A DNA stretch of 64,000 nt from NCBI GenBank assembly GCA_964473555.1, contig CAYYPL010000001.1:62001-126000 (forward strand). Reading direction: 5' to 3'. This document shows positions 8,655 to 17,498 of this stretch, piece by piece (the first letter of the stretch is position 1; each line of letters begins with the position of its first letter). Below the pieces are notes generated by a model. The model made no database searches and was not told the DNA's origin. It saw only the letters and a program-made list of their open reading frames with translations. Made by a program: the position numbers and the translations under genes. The DNA is from UBA11400 sp964473555 (GTDB taxonomy: Bacteria > Bacteroidota > Rhodothermia > Balneolales > HLUCCA01).

Positions 8655-10031
8655 ATGAGTTGGATTAAATATGTATGGTCTGCGCTGATTCTTATTTCAG
8701 CAACATCAATTGTGAAGGCACAGTCGGATGGCAATACGGTGTACATCTATCCGGATGGGAGTGTGTTGGTGCACGATAGTATCACCTTGACTCTGGACCG
8801 CGGTATCCAGGAAATAGAACTGTACCATCTGCCCGAGTATGTTGATTTTGAGACTTTGATGGTCCGGCTGAATGGTAGTGTTCACCATCTTCGTTGGACC
8901 ATGCCGCCGGCTGAAGACTGGAGAACCCGATTAAAATCTTTTGTCGGACAAAACATTACTCTTGAACACACCTCCGGAAAGATCATTTCGGGTACGCTGA
9001 TTCATGCAGATTCAGGAGTAACCGTAATCAGACTCACTGATGACACCCAAACTCTCATCCACGATCTTGATGGATATACCATCAATATCTCAAACTGGGA
9101 TCTTTCTACCAGCAAAAGAAGGGTCATCGCAAGGCTGGAGCCAATCCGTGCCGGTCGGCAGGTTGTATCCACCAGCTACTTGATACAAGGCTTGAACTGG
9201 AACAACACGTATGCGATGATACTATCTGAGGATGACAAGTCAGTGACCTGGTCCGGATTCACACAACTTCGAAATACCTCAATTCATTCTTTTGAACAGA
9301 TCGGCATTAGGCTGGTTGCTGGTACTCTAAATCGAAGACAGAACCTCGAAACGACAGGATATGACGTTCAACTTCGTGCAAGTAGTTCGATGAATGTCGT
9401 CTCTGAGTATTCTCCTGAAATGCGTGGTGCAGCACTTGGAGATCTTCAAGTTTTCTCGGTGGCTGGGAAGCAGTCCATTCAACCGGGAGAACAAGTCAGG
9501 ATCCCTTTGTTTTTTGCAGATGGCATCGAGGTTCAGAAACGATACCGGTACCGCAGTATGGACCGAAATCATGAATTTCCTCAAAGCGGTCTGATACATA
9601 TCCATTATGATATCCAAAATACCAGTAAAAACAAGCTGGGACAGGCAATTCCGAATGGGTCGGTAGCGCTTTATCGAATGAATGACGGTCAGCCAGTGCT
9701 GATTGGTGAAGACACCATTGGGAATATCGCTACAGATGGTGTGATATCGGTTAGCAGTGGCACTGCATTTGATATGCTGCTTAAAGAAAGCATCACAAAT
9801 CAGAACAGGATATCGGATCGTATCATGGAATACACGGTTGAAATCATGGTACAGAACCGTAAGTCAGAGCGGGTAGTAGTAGAACTGGAGCGTTATTTGA
9901 ATCCGAATCAGACCATAGTTCGCTCCGGTCAGCCTTTTGTACAGCGATCTGCCAGACATCAGGTTACGGAGCTCCATGTTCCGTCAGGCGCAGATGTCAC
10001 GATGGCGTTTACCATTCGCAACGAGCGATAA
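8655..10031 (+). CDS. Secreted DUF4139 domain protein
   Basis: A 458-residue exported protein with signal peptide SALILISATSIVKA. The middle section (about 155-235) shows the DUF4139 pattern: YLIQGLNWNNTYAMIL, then WSGFTQLRNTSIHSFE and IRLVAGTLN, i.e. two antiparallel strand pairs with the LVAG turn. The N-terminal part resembles the DUF4140-like N-terminal domain of the mucoidy-inhibitor-A-like family (SITLTLDRGIQEIELYHLPEYVD) but is diverged. The C-terminal strands end in a beta-sandwich. The biochemical role of the family is unknown. GAGG lies about 8 nt before the ATG and acts as a weak ribosome-binding site. It converges with the aminomutase gene with only 5 nt between the stops. Confidence 0.75.
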   Translation: MSWIKYVWSALILISATSIVKAQSDGNTVYIYPDGSVLVHDSITLTLDRGIQEIELYHLPEYVDFETLMVRLNGSVHHLRWTMPPAEDWRTRLKSFVGQNITLEHTSGKIISGTLIHADSGVTVIRLTDDTQTLIHDLDGYTINISNWDLSTSKRRVIARLEPIRAGRQVVSTSYLIQGLNWNNTYAMILSEDDKSVTWSGFTQLRNTSIHSFEQIGIRLVAGTLNRRQNLETTGYDVQLRASSSMNVVSEYSPEMRGAALGDLQVFSVAGKQSIQPGEQVRIPLFFADGIEVQKRYRYRSMDRNHEFPQSGLIHIHYDIQNTSKNKLGQAIPNGSVALYRMNDGQPVLIGEDTIGNIATDGVISVSSGTAFDMLLKESITNQNRISDRIMEYTVEIMVQNRKSERVVVELERYLNPNQTIVRSGQPFVQRSARHQVTELHVPSGADVTMAFTIRNER

Positions 10032-10036
10032 ACCGG

Positions 10037-11164
10037 TCAGCCGGGATTATATTCCCGCCAGGTTTCTCCTCCATAGGCCTGAACCACGATGTCATCTCCC
10101 TCACGGCCAATGAATCCATTCGGGGTTAAGGGCACTTTTCCGTGGGGCGTGTCAAGCACATACGTTGGTATTGCAAACCCTGAAATTCTCCCACGTAACT
10201 CATTCATGATTTCCATACCCTCTTCGATCGTGGTTCGGAAGTGTCTTGTTCCTCCAATGAGTTGAGCCTGATACAGATAATAGGGTCGTACGCGCATTTT
10301 CACCAATCCTTTGAACAGGTCTTTGAGTAGGTGAGCATCGTTGTTGATGCCTTTTAACAAAACCGTTTGATTTCCGAGTGGAGCACCGGCACGAGTGATA
10401 CGATCGCAGGCCAGTGCTGCATCTGGTGTAAGCTCTTTGGGATGATTGAAGTGTGTATTGACCCAGAGTGGGTGGTATTTCGAAATGATTTCACACAGCT
10501 CGGGGGTGAACCTAAATGGATTCAGGACCGGGAACCGGGATCCGATCCGGATCAGTTCAACATGGGGAATAGAACGGAGCTTAGCCAGGATCCAATCCAG
10601 GTTGGAGTCGTTTAGAATGAGGGGGTCTCCTCCGGTGAGCAATACATCACGGATTTCAGGGTGACCGGCTATGTAATCGATGCCTTGCTGAAGTTCCGTT
10701 TTGTTCATGGCATACTCCCCATCTCCGACCATACGTTTGCGAAGACAATATCTGCAGTAAACAGCGCACTCGGCTGCTACGCAAAATGCTACCCGATCTT
10801 TGTAGTTGTGGACAACATTTTTGACCGGACTATGGGCCAGCTCTTCGAGTGGATCCAGCGAGAGGATGTCGAAATCATCGTGCATTTCGTCCATGGTCGG
10901 AACAACCTGACGACGTATGGCGCAGGTGTGGTCGTATGGGTCTATGAGTGAGGCATAGTAAGGGGTAATTTGCCAGCGGAAGTATGCTTTGGTGGCCTCA
11001 ATGCCCTGTCGCTCCGAATCGGTGAGAGATATCCACCGCTCAAGTTCTTCAACGGTACGGATTCTGTTTCGAAGTTGCCACTTCCAGTCCTGCCAGTCAC
11101 TGGACTCCTGTAACTGTTGGCGTTCTTCGATAGTCATCAAATCGGTACGTGTTGTTGAAATCAT
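10037..11164 (-). CDS. kamA: Lysine 2,3-aminomutase family radical SAM enzyme
   Basis: A 375-residue radical-SAM PLP enzyme. The iron-sulfur ligands are Cys133, Cys137 and Cys140 in CAVYCRYC, and the SAM-binding LLTGGDPLIL follows. The PLP lysine is Lys343 in LDTPHGKVPL. The N-terminal DWKWQLRNRI and the ITPYYASLID motif match KamA and EpmB. KamA interconverts L-lysine and L-beta-lysine, while EpmB acts with EpmA on elongation factor P. No epmA or efp gene is nearby, and the length is nearer KamA than EpmB. The adjacent ATP-grasp gene on the same strand (96 nt between frames) suggests beta-lysine is ligated to another molecule, which is inference. Confidence 0.88.
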   Translation of the reverse strand: MISTTRTDLMTIEERQQLQESSDWQDWKWQLRNRIRTVEELERWISLTDSERQGIEATKAYFRWQITPYYASLIDPYDHTCAIRRQVVPTMDEMHDDFDILSLDPLEELAHSPVKNVVHNYKDRVAFCVAAECAVYCRYCLRKRMVGDGEYAMNKTELQQGIDYIAGHPEIRDVLLTGGDPLILNDSNLDWILAKLRSIPHVELIRIGSRFPVLNPFRFTPELCEIISKYHPLWVNTHFNHPKELTPDAALACDRITRAGAPLGNQTVLLKGINNDAHLLKDLFKGLVKMRVRPYYLYQAQLIGGTRHFRTTIEEGMEIMNELRGRISGFAIPTYVLDTPHGKVPLTPNGFIGREGDDIVVQAYGGETWREYNPG

Positions 11165-11260
11165 GGAATTAGCTCAATTTGTAAATGCACTTTTATTTGG
11201 TCTTCAATTCTGTTTTCTCTACAAATATATGAACTTTAACACCTAATTTTGGGATCAGAA

Positions 11261-12298
11261 CTACCTGGCGACTCCTGCTCTGAGTAATGCTGATTGTAGA
11301 ATTCCCCCTAGAAATTCATCGTAGGGTTTGGATTCGAGCTCGGCAAGGATCGCGAATGTGTTGTCGACGGCAAAGGTTGGAAGTGGATTGACTTCCAGGA
11401 AATGAGGGTTGCCAAGGCTGTCGAGTTTAAAGTCCAGACGCGCATAGTCAAGGATGTGCATGTGTTGACACAACATCAGCGACCAGGTTCGAAGCCTGGC
11501 CTCGATTTCGAAACTAAGCTGATGGCTGAGGGTGTAAGTGGAATGAGGTTCGGCGGCAGGGGTTGTAGATCGGGCACGAAGCGCGTCGAGAACGTGCAAT
11601 CCAATGCCCGTTTCTGCATCCAAACCACGTTCAAGAACCGGATGGGCTCTCAGTGGGTTACCGGAAACGGCTACTGTGTATTCTGCTCCGGATAAAAACC
11701 TTTCGATCAACAGGTCCTGATGGTATACTTGTTTTTGTCGGGATGCTTCTTTCAGCAGTTGTTCGAGGGAATGGCAGACGCTGGATGTGGTTATTCCTTT
11801 TCCAGTGCCTTCGTAACGTGGTTTAATGAATAATGGCCAAACAGAGTCGCCAAATGTTTGGGTAACCTGCTTGCCGATGTGCGGTTCACTGATTAGCTCG
11901 TTCGCTGTAATCACGAAGGATGCGGAAGTTGGGATTCCCACCTCACGGGCAAACTTCTTGGATTGAAGCTTATCCAGGCTCATAGATTGAGTCAGGGCAT
12001 CGCTCCCCAGGCACGGAAGAGCGTACAGTTCACATAGCACCGGAACCCACGCCTCTCTGTTGCGGGACCCATATCCCTCAGAGATGTTCCATATCACGTC
12101 CACGTCCGGGCGATTCAAAAGCAGCTCACGTGGCCCTCCAACGCGCACAGGCACATGTTTTAGATAACGAATCGCATCTTCCATAGCCAAAATGGTGGTC
12201 TCAGGCTCGAATTCTGCGAAACAATCCTCCGGACCATTCACTTCCGGATACTCGTCTGGATGGTCAAAACTGATTCCGATGCGTAGTTGTTCACTCAT
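11261..12298 (-). CDS. ATP-grasp protein of the D-alanine-D-alanine ligase type
   Basis: The frame is open to 12349, but the ATG at 12298 gives the expected N terminus (MSEQLRIGISFDHP), leaving about 345 residues. The N-terminal pre-ATP-grasp domain is followed by a central ATP-binding region (LPCLGSDALTQSMSLDKLQSKKFA, then LFIKPRYEGTGKGI). A carboxylate-rich C-terminal catalytic region (DYARLDFKLDSLGNPHFLEVNPLP) carries the Mg-binding Asp, Glu and Asn. It differs from the true Ddl in the omega-loop region, and paralogues next to kamA are common in other phyla. A role in joining an amino acid (perhaps beta-lysine) to a carboxylate is inference. Transcription is leftward, divergent from the GntR gene. 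Confidence 0.75.
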   Translation of the reverse strand: MSEQLRIGISFDHPDEYPEVNGPEDCFAEFEPETTILAMEDAIRYLKHVPVRVGGPRELLLNRPDVDVIWNISEGYGSRNREAWVPVLCELYALPCLGSDALTQSMSLDKLQSKKFAREVGIPTSASFVITANELISEPHIGKQVTQTFGDSVWPLFIKPRYEGTGKGITTSSVCHSLEQLLKEASRQKQVYHQDLLIERFLSGAEYTVAVSGNPLRAHPVLERGLDAETGIGLHVLDALRARSTTPAAEPHSTYTLSHQLSFEIEARLRTWSLMLCQHMHILDYARLDFKLDSLGNPHFLEVNPLPTFAVDNTFAILAELESKPYDEFLGGILQSALLRAGVAR

Positions 12299-12404
12299 AA
12301 TTCCAAAATACGAGTAAATCGGCGTTGATGAGGAAATTATCGGATACATTTATGACGATTTTGTACATTTCAAGAACATTGGATCAATAACCACACCCTA
12401 ACCC

Positions 12405-13298
12405 ATGAAATCAGCCAAATATATTGCCGACCGGATACGCCTGATGATATCTACCAAACAATTTCAGGTAGGTGAGGTGCTTCCATCGACCCGTGTACTT
12501 GGCAAGCAGCTGGAATCCAGCTTTCATACCGTTCGGAAAGCGTACCTGATGCTATCGGAAGAAGGTTTGGTGCGTGGTGAAAAGGGACGTGGATTCGTTG
12601 TTCACAGACAATCCACCCTGCTCGATAAGTCTGACAGACTGGAGATGGGAGCGGAAAAAATCCGGACTGTTCTGGAGGAACTGGTCGGTTATGGATTGGA
12701 TGAGGACGAAGTGGAAACCTTATTCGAAGAGCAACTCACTTTCATGGAATGGCCGGACCGTCTGGACACCAGTGCAACAGTTGGTGCAACCCGTGAGCTC
12801 GGAAGCATGATTTCAAAAGCCATTCAAAGTAGAGTTGGAGTCAAAAGTAAGACGCTCACAATCACGGAGTCTGACAAATCCGTAAATTTTGATGCACTGT
12901 TCGTTCCTTTGCCCTATGTGAGGCAATTCAAAAACGATTCGGAGTCCGGAGCCCTGATTCTACCTGTGGTGTATATGATCGATGCTACAGTTCTGGTTTC
13001 AATTGTCGACCGTTCTGCCGTCCAGACGCTGGGGCTTTTGACTCGTGAACAAGCCTCGCTACCTATTTTAAGTGCGGAACTGAAACAGCTACTCCAGTTT
13101 CCCGGGGCAATTGTTGCCGGATCCACAGATGGACGGTTTTTACCACCTTTCATAAAGGATGTTGACCTTTTACTATACACACCTGATTGTGCAACACTTG
13201 TAGAACGGCATATTCCTGAGCGAAATCGGCTACTCATTCAGTACCAGATCTCTGAAAATACCTCAGAAATGATTCGTGCTGAGCTCTGGGATGGATAA
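12405..13298 (+). CDS. GntR-family transcriptional regulator
   Basis: A 297-residue protein whose first 70 residues are a GntR winged helix (IADRIRLMIS, then GEVLPSTRVLGKQL, HTVRKAYLMLSEEGLVRGEKGRGFVV). The C-terminal 225 residues are not recognised. They start with a helical linker (LEELVGYGLDEDEVETLFEE) and lack the FCD, UTRA or aminotransferase domains of the common subfamilies, being closest in length to an unclassified effector domain. It is divergent from the ATP-grasp and aminomutase genes across about 106 bp, so it may regulate them and itself. Confidence 0.78.
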   Translation: MKSAKYIADRIRLMISTKQFQVGEVLPSTRVLGKQLESSFHTVRKAYLMLSEEGLVRGEKGRGFVVHRQSTLLDKSDRLEMGAEKIRTVLEELVGYGLDEDEVETLFEEQLTFMEWPDRLDTSATVGATRELGSMISKAIQSRVGVKSKTLTITESDKSVNFDALFVPLPYVRQFKNDSESGALILPVVYMIDATVLVSIVDRSAVQTLGLLTREQASLPILSAELKQLLQFPGAIVAGSTDGRFLPPFIKDVDLLLYTPDCATLVERHIPERNRLLIQYQISENTSEMIRAELWDG

Positions 13299-13393
13299 AA
13301 AAATGAATCAATCCTTGCATTTCTGGTCTTATATAGGATTTAGTATTCAAGGGTCTGTATATTCACAAATTGATTCTAACAACTAACTTTTTA

Positions 13394-15007
13394 ATGGTCA
13401 AATCCGACATGCGCCCTTTAGTTTATAGCCTGTTAACTTGTTTATTTTTTCTAGTAGCCGGAATTTCTTCCTCTTTTGCTCAAATGCCCGATGCACCCAG
13501 CCGCTCTGAGGGTGAAGGCCCGTTCAGTAGAATGATTATTCGAGGTGTTAATCTTATTGACGGAACAGGGTCTCCAATGCTGGGCCCTGTCGATATTGTG
13601 ATCGAAGGGAATCGAATTACCTCGATTCAAACTGTAGGATACCCTGGTGTACCGATCAACGAGAGACGACGTCCGCAGGCGGGTCCGAACGACAAGGTAT
13701 TGGAAGCCTCAGGATTGTATGCCTTGCCTGGATTCTTCGACAATCATGCCCACACAGGTGGTGGTGCCCAGGGTACAACCCCCGAGTACGTTTATAAGCT
13801 ATGGTTAGCACATGGTATAACAAGTATCCGAGAACCCGGATCGTTTAATGGGCTGGCCTGGACTCTCAGACATAAACAACGTAGTGCCAATAATGAGATC
13901 ACTGCTCCCCGTATTTTTGCATACGTCGGTTTCGGGCAGGGCTTCGACCGACCCATGTTAACCGGTGAAGACGCCCGGGATTGGGTTCAACTGATCCATA
14001 CTCAGGGGGCCGATGGAATCAAGTTTTTTGGAGCGAATCCGAAGGTGTATCAGGCAGCGCTGGATGAAGCCGGAAAGCTTGGTCTGGGATCCATGACCCA
14101 TCATGCTCAAACTCGGGTAGTGTATGCCAACGCCCTACAATCGGCCAGATGGGGGCTGAAGTCACTGACCCACTGGTATGGTCTCCCTGAAGCACTGTTT
14201 ACCGATAGAATCGTTCAGAACTACCCATTGGATTACAACTATCAGGATGAACAGCATCGTTTTGAAGGTGCTGGTGAGCTTTGGAAACAAGCTGCAAATC
14301 CAGGCACCGATCATTGGAATACCGTGATGAATGAACTGCTTGGGTTGGATTTTACCCTTAATCCGACGTTCACCATCTATGAAGCGAGTCGTGATCTGAT
14401 GGCCCAACGCCGGGCCGAATGGCACGAAAAATATACCCTTCCAACGTTGTGGGAGTTTTTCAAACCTTCCCGGGTCGCTCATGGTTCCTATTGGTTTAAT
14501 TGGGGGACCGAACAGGAGGTAGCCTGGAAAGAGAATTATCGACTGTGGATGAAGTTCGTCAACGAGTACAAAAATCGTGGTGGACGCGTAACCCTTGGTT
14601 CTGATGCCGGCTATATTTATAAACTGTATGGTTTTGCATACATCCAGGAAATGGAACTTCTTCGCGAAGCCGGCTTTCACCCCATTGAGATTTTTATGTC
14701 CGCCTCGCTCAAGGGTGCCGAAGAAGTTGGAGTTGCCGACCAACTTGGGACTATTGAGGTCGGAAAGTTGGCCGATATCGTTCTTGTAGATGGAAATCCA
14801 ATGGCCAATCTCAAGGTTCTATATGGAACAGGTGCGATCATTGTGGATGAAAATAACGAACCAGTCCGGCAGGGTGGGGTCAAGTATACGATCAAAGACG
14901 GTATCGTATACGATGCCAAACAATTACTTCGTGATGTGGAAGAGATCGTTCGCAAGGCCAAAGAAGATAAAAACTACGATATCAGACAACCCGGATTGGA
15001 TTACTAG
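13394..15007 (+). CDS. Exported amidohydrolase-family metallohydrolase
   Basis: The start at 13394 (ATG; another ATG at 13409) precedes a clear signal peptide (LLTCLFFLVAGISSSFA, then Q). The amidohydrolase fold starts with MIIRGVNLIDGTGSPMLGP and IEGNRITSI. The metal site is FDNHAHTGGG (HxH), with further histidines in GSMTHHAQT and the catalytic Asp in TLGSDAGY. The C terminus returns to the small beta-sandwich (GTIEVGKLADIVLVDGNPM). Such secreted members act on cyclic amides, dipeptides or imidazolone-like compounds, and the substrate here cannot be predicted. The protein is monocistronic as far as the gaps show. Confidence 0.82.
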   Translation: MVKSDMRPLVYSLLTCLFFLVAGISSSFAQMPDAPSRSEGEGPFSRMIIRGVNLIDGTGSPMLGPVDIVIEGNRITSIQTVGYPGVPINERRRPQAGPNDKVLEASGLYALPGFFDNHAHTGGGAQGTTPEYVYKLWLAHGITSIREPGSFNGLAWTLRHKQRSANNEITAPRIFAYVGFGQGFDRPMLTGEDARDWVQLIHTQGADGIKFFGANPKVYQAALDEAGKLGLGSMTHHAQTRVVYANALQSARWGLKSLTHWYGLPEALFTDRIVQNYPLDYNYQDEQHRFEGAGELWKQAANPGTDHWNTVMNELLGLDFTLNPTFTIYEASRDLMAQRRAEWHEKYTLPTLWEFFKPSRVAHGSYWFNWGTEQEVAWKENYRLWMKFVNEYKNRGGRVTLGSDAGYIYKLYGFAYIQEMELLREAGFHPIEIFMSASLKGAEEVGVADQLGTIEVGKLADIVLVDGNPMANLKVLYGTGAIIVDENNEPVRQGGVKYTIKDGIVYDAKQLLRDVEEIVRKAKEDKNYDIRQPGLDY

Positions 15008-15110
15008 CCCGAATTTTATTTCCTACCTTAAGCCTGTTTCACCGTTTGAATGAATTACTGAACACGTTGTCAGTACAATGACTTGAAATTATTGTCCAAT
15101 ACATCCCGGA

Positions 15111-16217
15111 ATGCGTACACTCTCTTCAATCACATCACCGACCTTGATCTTGAAGCCAGAAATTGTTCAGGCTAATCTGGAAAGAATGATCTCTAAAGCA
15201 TCTCGTCTTGGCTTACGACTTGTACCGCATTTTAAAACCCCTCAGTCCAGAGTAATCGGTAAATGGGCTCTTGAATCCGGGATTGAAGAAATAACTGTGT
15301 CGTCCCTTCAACTGGCGAGTTACCTGTCAGGACTCGGTTTCAACACCATTCATGTCGCATTTCCATTTAATATTCGGGAGATCGAGGCGTTCAACCGCTT
15401 GCATGAACGCCAAAATCTGTCCGTTCAACTTGTGAACACCGAGGCTACCCGTTTTTTGAGCGCAAACCTACACCGTGTAACACCTTTTTTTATCGAAATA
15501 GATGCCGGTTACGGCAGAACCGGGGTTAAATTCGATGACTTCAGCGCGATAAATGAGATCATATCGATCGCACGTGAGTCTAATAAGCTGAAATTCAGGG
15601 GTTTTTATATCCATGCGGGTCACACGTATTACAGTGACGTTCATCAAATCTACGATGAAACCCGATCCGCATTGCATCTGCTTATCTCCCGATATCAATC
15701 TGATTATCCTGATATGGCCCTGCGAATTGGCGACACCCCGGGATGTTCGATGATGGAAGATTTCGGTCCGGCAACGGAGTTGGGTCCCGGAAATTTCCTG
15801 TTTTATGATCTCACACAAGTCGTGATTGGAAGTTGTAACCGCGAGGATATCGCTATTGCCCTGGTCTCACCAATTGTCGATATCAACAAAAGATCAGGAA
15901 AAATTTTGGTCCACGGAGGCGGGGTTCATCTGTCAAAAGATTTCATCCAAATGGAAGATGGGTCCAAATGTTTTGGCGAAGTGGTGCTCCTTACCGACAC
16001 TGGATGGAAAATCCCAGCTAACCCCTCAAGACTAACATCGATTTCACAGGAACATGGAGTGATTCAGGCCTCATCCGAACTCCTTGACTCCGTTCACGTT
16101 GGCGACCTGATAGGCATCCTTCCTGTTCACAGCTGTATGACAGCCGATTGTATGAAAAGCTATTGTTCCACGCACGGTGAGTGGATCGATCACGCGGAGG
16201 GAGTTGGAACCCTTTAA
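15111..16217 (+). CDS. PLP-dependent D-threonine aldolase / D-serine dehydratase-like enzyme
   Basis: A 368-residue fold-type III (alanine-racemase-like) enzyme. The N-terminal barrel opens with LILKPEIVQANLERM and the PLP lysine is in VPHFKT (about residue 43). GYGRTGVKF and the phosphate-binding GDTPGCSMM follow. The C-terminal domain has ELGPGNFLFYD and the metal-binding HSCMTADCM motif, typical of the DSD1/D-threonine aldolase branch. The family cleaves or dehydrates D-hydroxy amino acids using PLP and a divalent metal. In the canonical family the motif reads HSCLTAD, so the site is intact. The exact substrate is not predictable from context. Confidence 0.82.
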   Translation: MRTLSSITSPTLILKPEIVQANLERMISKASRLGLRLVPHFKTPQSRVIGKWALESGIEEITVSSLQLASYLSGLGFNTIHVAFPFNIREIEAFNRLHERQNLSVQLVNTEATRFLSANLHRVTPFFIEIDAGYGRTGVKFDDFSAINEIISIARESNKLKFRGFYIHAGHTYYSDVHQIYDETRSALHLLISRYQSDYPDMALRIGDTPGCSMMEDFGPATELGPGNFLFYDLTQVVIGSCNREDIAIALVSPIVDINKRSGKILVHGGGVHLSKDFIQMEDGSKCFGEVVLLTDTGWKIPANPSRLTSISQEHGVIQASSELLDSVHVGDLIGILPVHSCMTADCMKSYCSTHGEWIDHAEGVGTL

Positions 16218-16285
16218 GGATATTTTCGTTCGTTACCGGTAATTCATGAATCTTTTTTTCTACTAACCCCAAAATATGATCCACG

Positions 16286-16813
16286 ATGAGTGCGAAGAGG
16301 CCAAAACTTGAAGTTCCAAAACGACCATGGGATATCACCTTGGATGTGTTAGGTCTTGGTTCCATTCTTTTTATGTTTATTTTCGGTGTTTTGAACTATG
16401 GGAATCTTCCCGATTCCATTCCAACTAAGTTCGGATTCGACGGGGAACCGACGCAATGGAGTCCTAAACCCACGCTTTGGCTACTACCTTTTATCGGACT
16501 AATTACCTGGACAGGGATGTATTTTTTGAATCGAGTCCCGCATATATTTAATTATTTAGGTCCAATTACTCCTGGAAATGCGCTTTATCAGTATACAACC
16601 GCAACCCGATTCATGAGATATTTGAATACCATCATAGCAATCATGTTTACGTATTTATTAACACAGATGATCGAGGCTGGTCTCGGGACTCAGGGAGGGA
16701 TGTCGATATGGTTTCTTCCAGTGTTCCTGGCCGGAATTTTCGGATCCATATTCGTTTATCTGGTTAAGGCCTCTAAAAAAGTACCGGATCGTCCTACCGG
16801 AAACCAACACTGA
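16286..16813 (+). CDS. DUF1648 domain membrane protein
   Basis: A 175-residue membrane protein with about four TM segments (at about 18-36, 62-80, 112-132 and 142-162). The DUF1648 signature LPDSIPTKFGFDGEPTQWSP lies between TM1 and TM2, where the family reads LPxxxPxHFxxxGxxDxW. The function is unknown. In Gram-positives the domain occurs in SdpI-type immunity proteins, but no toxin partner is visible here. A 7-bp hairpin follows the stop. Confidence 0.75.
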   Translation: MSAKRPKLEVPKRPWDITLDVLGLGSILFMFIFGVLNYGNLPDSIPTKFGFDGEPTQWSPKPTLWLLPFIGLITWTGMYFLNRVPHIFNYLGPITPGNALYQYTTATRFMRYLNTIIAIMFTYLLTQMIEAGLGTQGGMSIWFLPVFLAGIFGSIFVYLVKASKKVPDRPTGNQH

Positions 16814-16834
16814 TCCAATGTGCCACTCATTGGA
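16814..16834 (+). terminator. Short hairpin directly after the DUF1648 gene
   Basis: TCCAATG (16814-16820) and CATTGGA (16828-16834) form a perfect 7-bp stem with a 7-nt loop, starting at the nucleotide after the stop codon. There is no T-tract, so it may be a weak terminator or a 3'-end stabiliser. Confidence 0.3.
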
Positions 16835-16927
16835 CCTAAGTTACAACCTGAGTCGATCGTGTACTCGATTCCTGCTGTACATAACACCACTCATTAATAA
16901 TTCCCGTTTACTCTAAATCCAATCCCC

Positions 16928-17446
16928 ATGAAACCTTTATTCATACTTTTCTTAGTCGCACTAACTACTTTCCCTGGTTCAATCATACGTGCCCAGAGTG
17001 CACACGGACACGAACCTGAAGATACTGAGGCAGTTTTGGCAGCGATTGATGCATTCATGGAAACGTTGACCACGAACGACATCGAACTTCGGTCAACGCT
17101 TCAAACGACCGATGGGATGACCTATGTATCCGTTAAAAGACCTGACGGAACTTGGAGAGTAGTTGGAAGACCTAATTCTGTTTTTTTGAATCCTCCTGGT
17201 GAGGATGCTCCAAAAACAGTCGAGAAGTATTGGGACCCGGTTGTATTTATTCGTGGTCCCCTGGCGATGGTGTGGAACCCATTTGAGTTTTGGGTTGATG
17301 ATAAGACATCGCATTGCGGCGTGAACTTGATGCAGCTGGTTAAAACGGATGGGACCTGGAAACTTGCGAACACGATGTGGACTCACGAGCCCCCAGATGC
17401 ATGTGAGTCGCTTCGTCCGTCCGACTTGTCAGATATGAGACCTTAA
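16928..17446 (+). CDS. Secreted nuclear transport factor 2 (SnoaL-like) family protein
   Basis: A 172-residue protein with signal peptide LFILFLVALTTFPGSIIRA and a mature NTF2-like cone fold. A first helix (DTEAVLAAIDAFMETLTTND) is followed by curved strands, with WDPVVFIRGPLAMVWNPFEFWVD and HCGVNLMQLVKTDGTWKLANTMW matching the DUF4440/SnoaL-like pattern of exported Bacteroidota proteins. The cavity may bind a small ligand, but no catalytic residues can be assigned. It is followed by a strong bidirectional terminator. Confidence 0.75.
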   Translation: MKPLFILFLVALTTFPGSIIRAQSAHGHEPEDTEAVLAAIDAFMETLTTNDIELRSTLQTTDGMTYVSVKRPDGTWRVVGRPNSVFLNPPGEDAPKTVEKYWDPVVFIRGPLAMVWNPFEFWVDDKTSHCGVNLMQLVKTDGTWKLANTMWTHEPPDACESLRPSDLSDMRP

Positions 17447-17470
17447 GCTACATCCTTATATCCAGGCTTA

Positions 17471-17497
17471 AAAAAAGGGGCATTGAGCCCCTTTTTT
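17471..17497. terminator. Bidirectional rho-independent terminator
   Basis: An A6 run, GGGGC (17477-17481), a 5-nt loop, GCCCC (17487-17491) and a T6 run form an 11-bp hairpin with T-tracts on both strands. It lies between the convergent NTF2-like gene and the sugar transporter gene and can serve both. Confidence 0.9.
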
Positions 17498-17498
17498 G

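Noticed and set aside
10030..10065. Hairpin (CGGGA/TCCCG with outer AAACC/GGTTT) between the DUF4139 and aminomutase genes
   Set aside because: The inner stem is only 5 bp, an internal loop separates the outer arm, there is no T-tract, and it overlaps coding sequence. It may be chance.
14162..14743. A 193-residue frame on the - strand inside the amidohydrolase gene
   Set aside because: The sense strand shows a full amidohydrolase with catalytic motifs across this region; the antisense frame has no family features.
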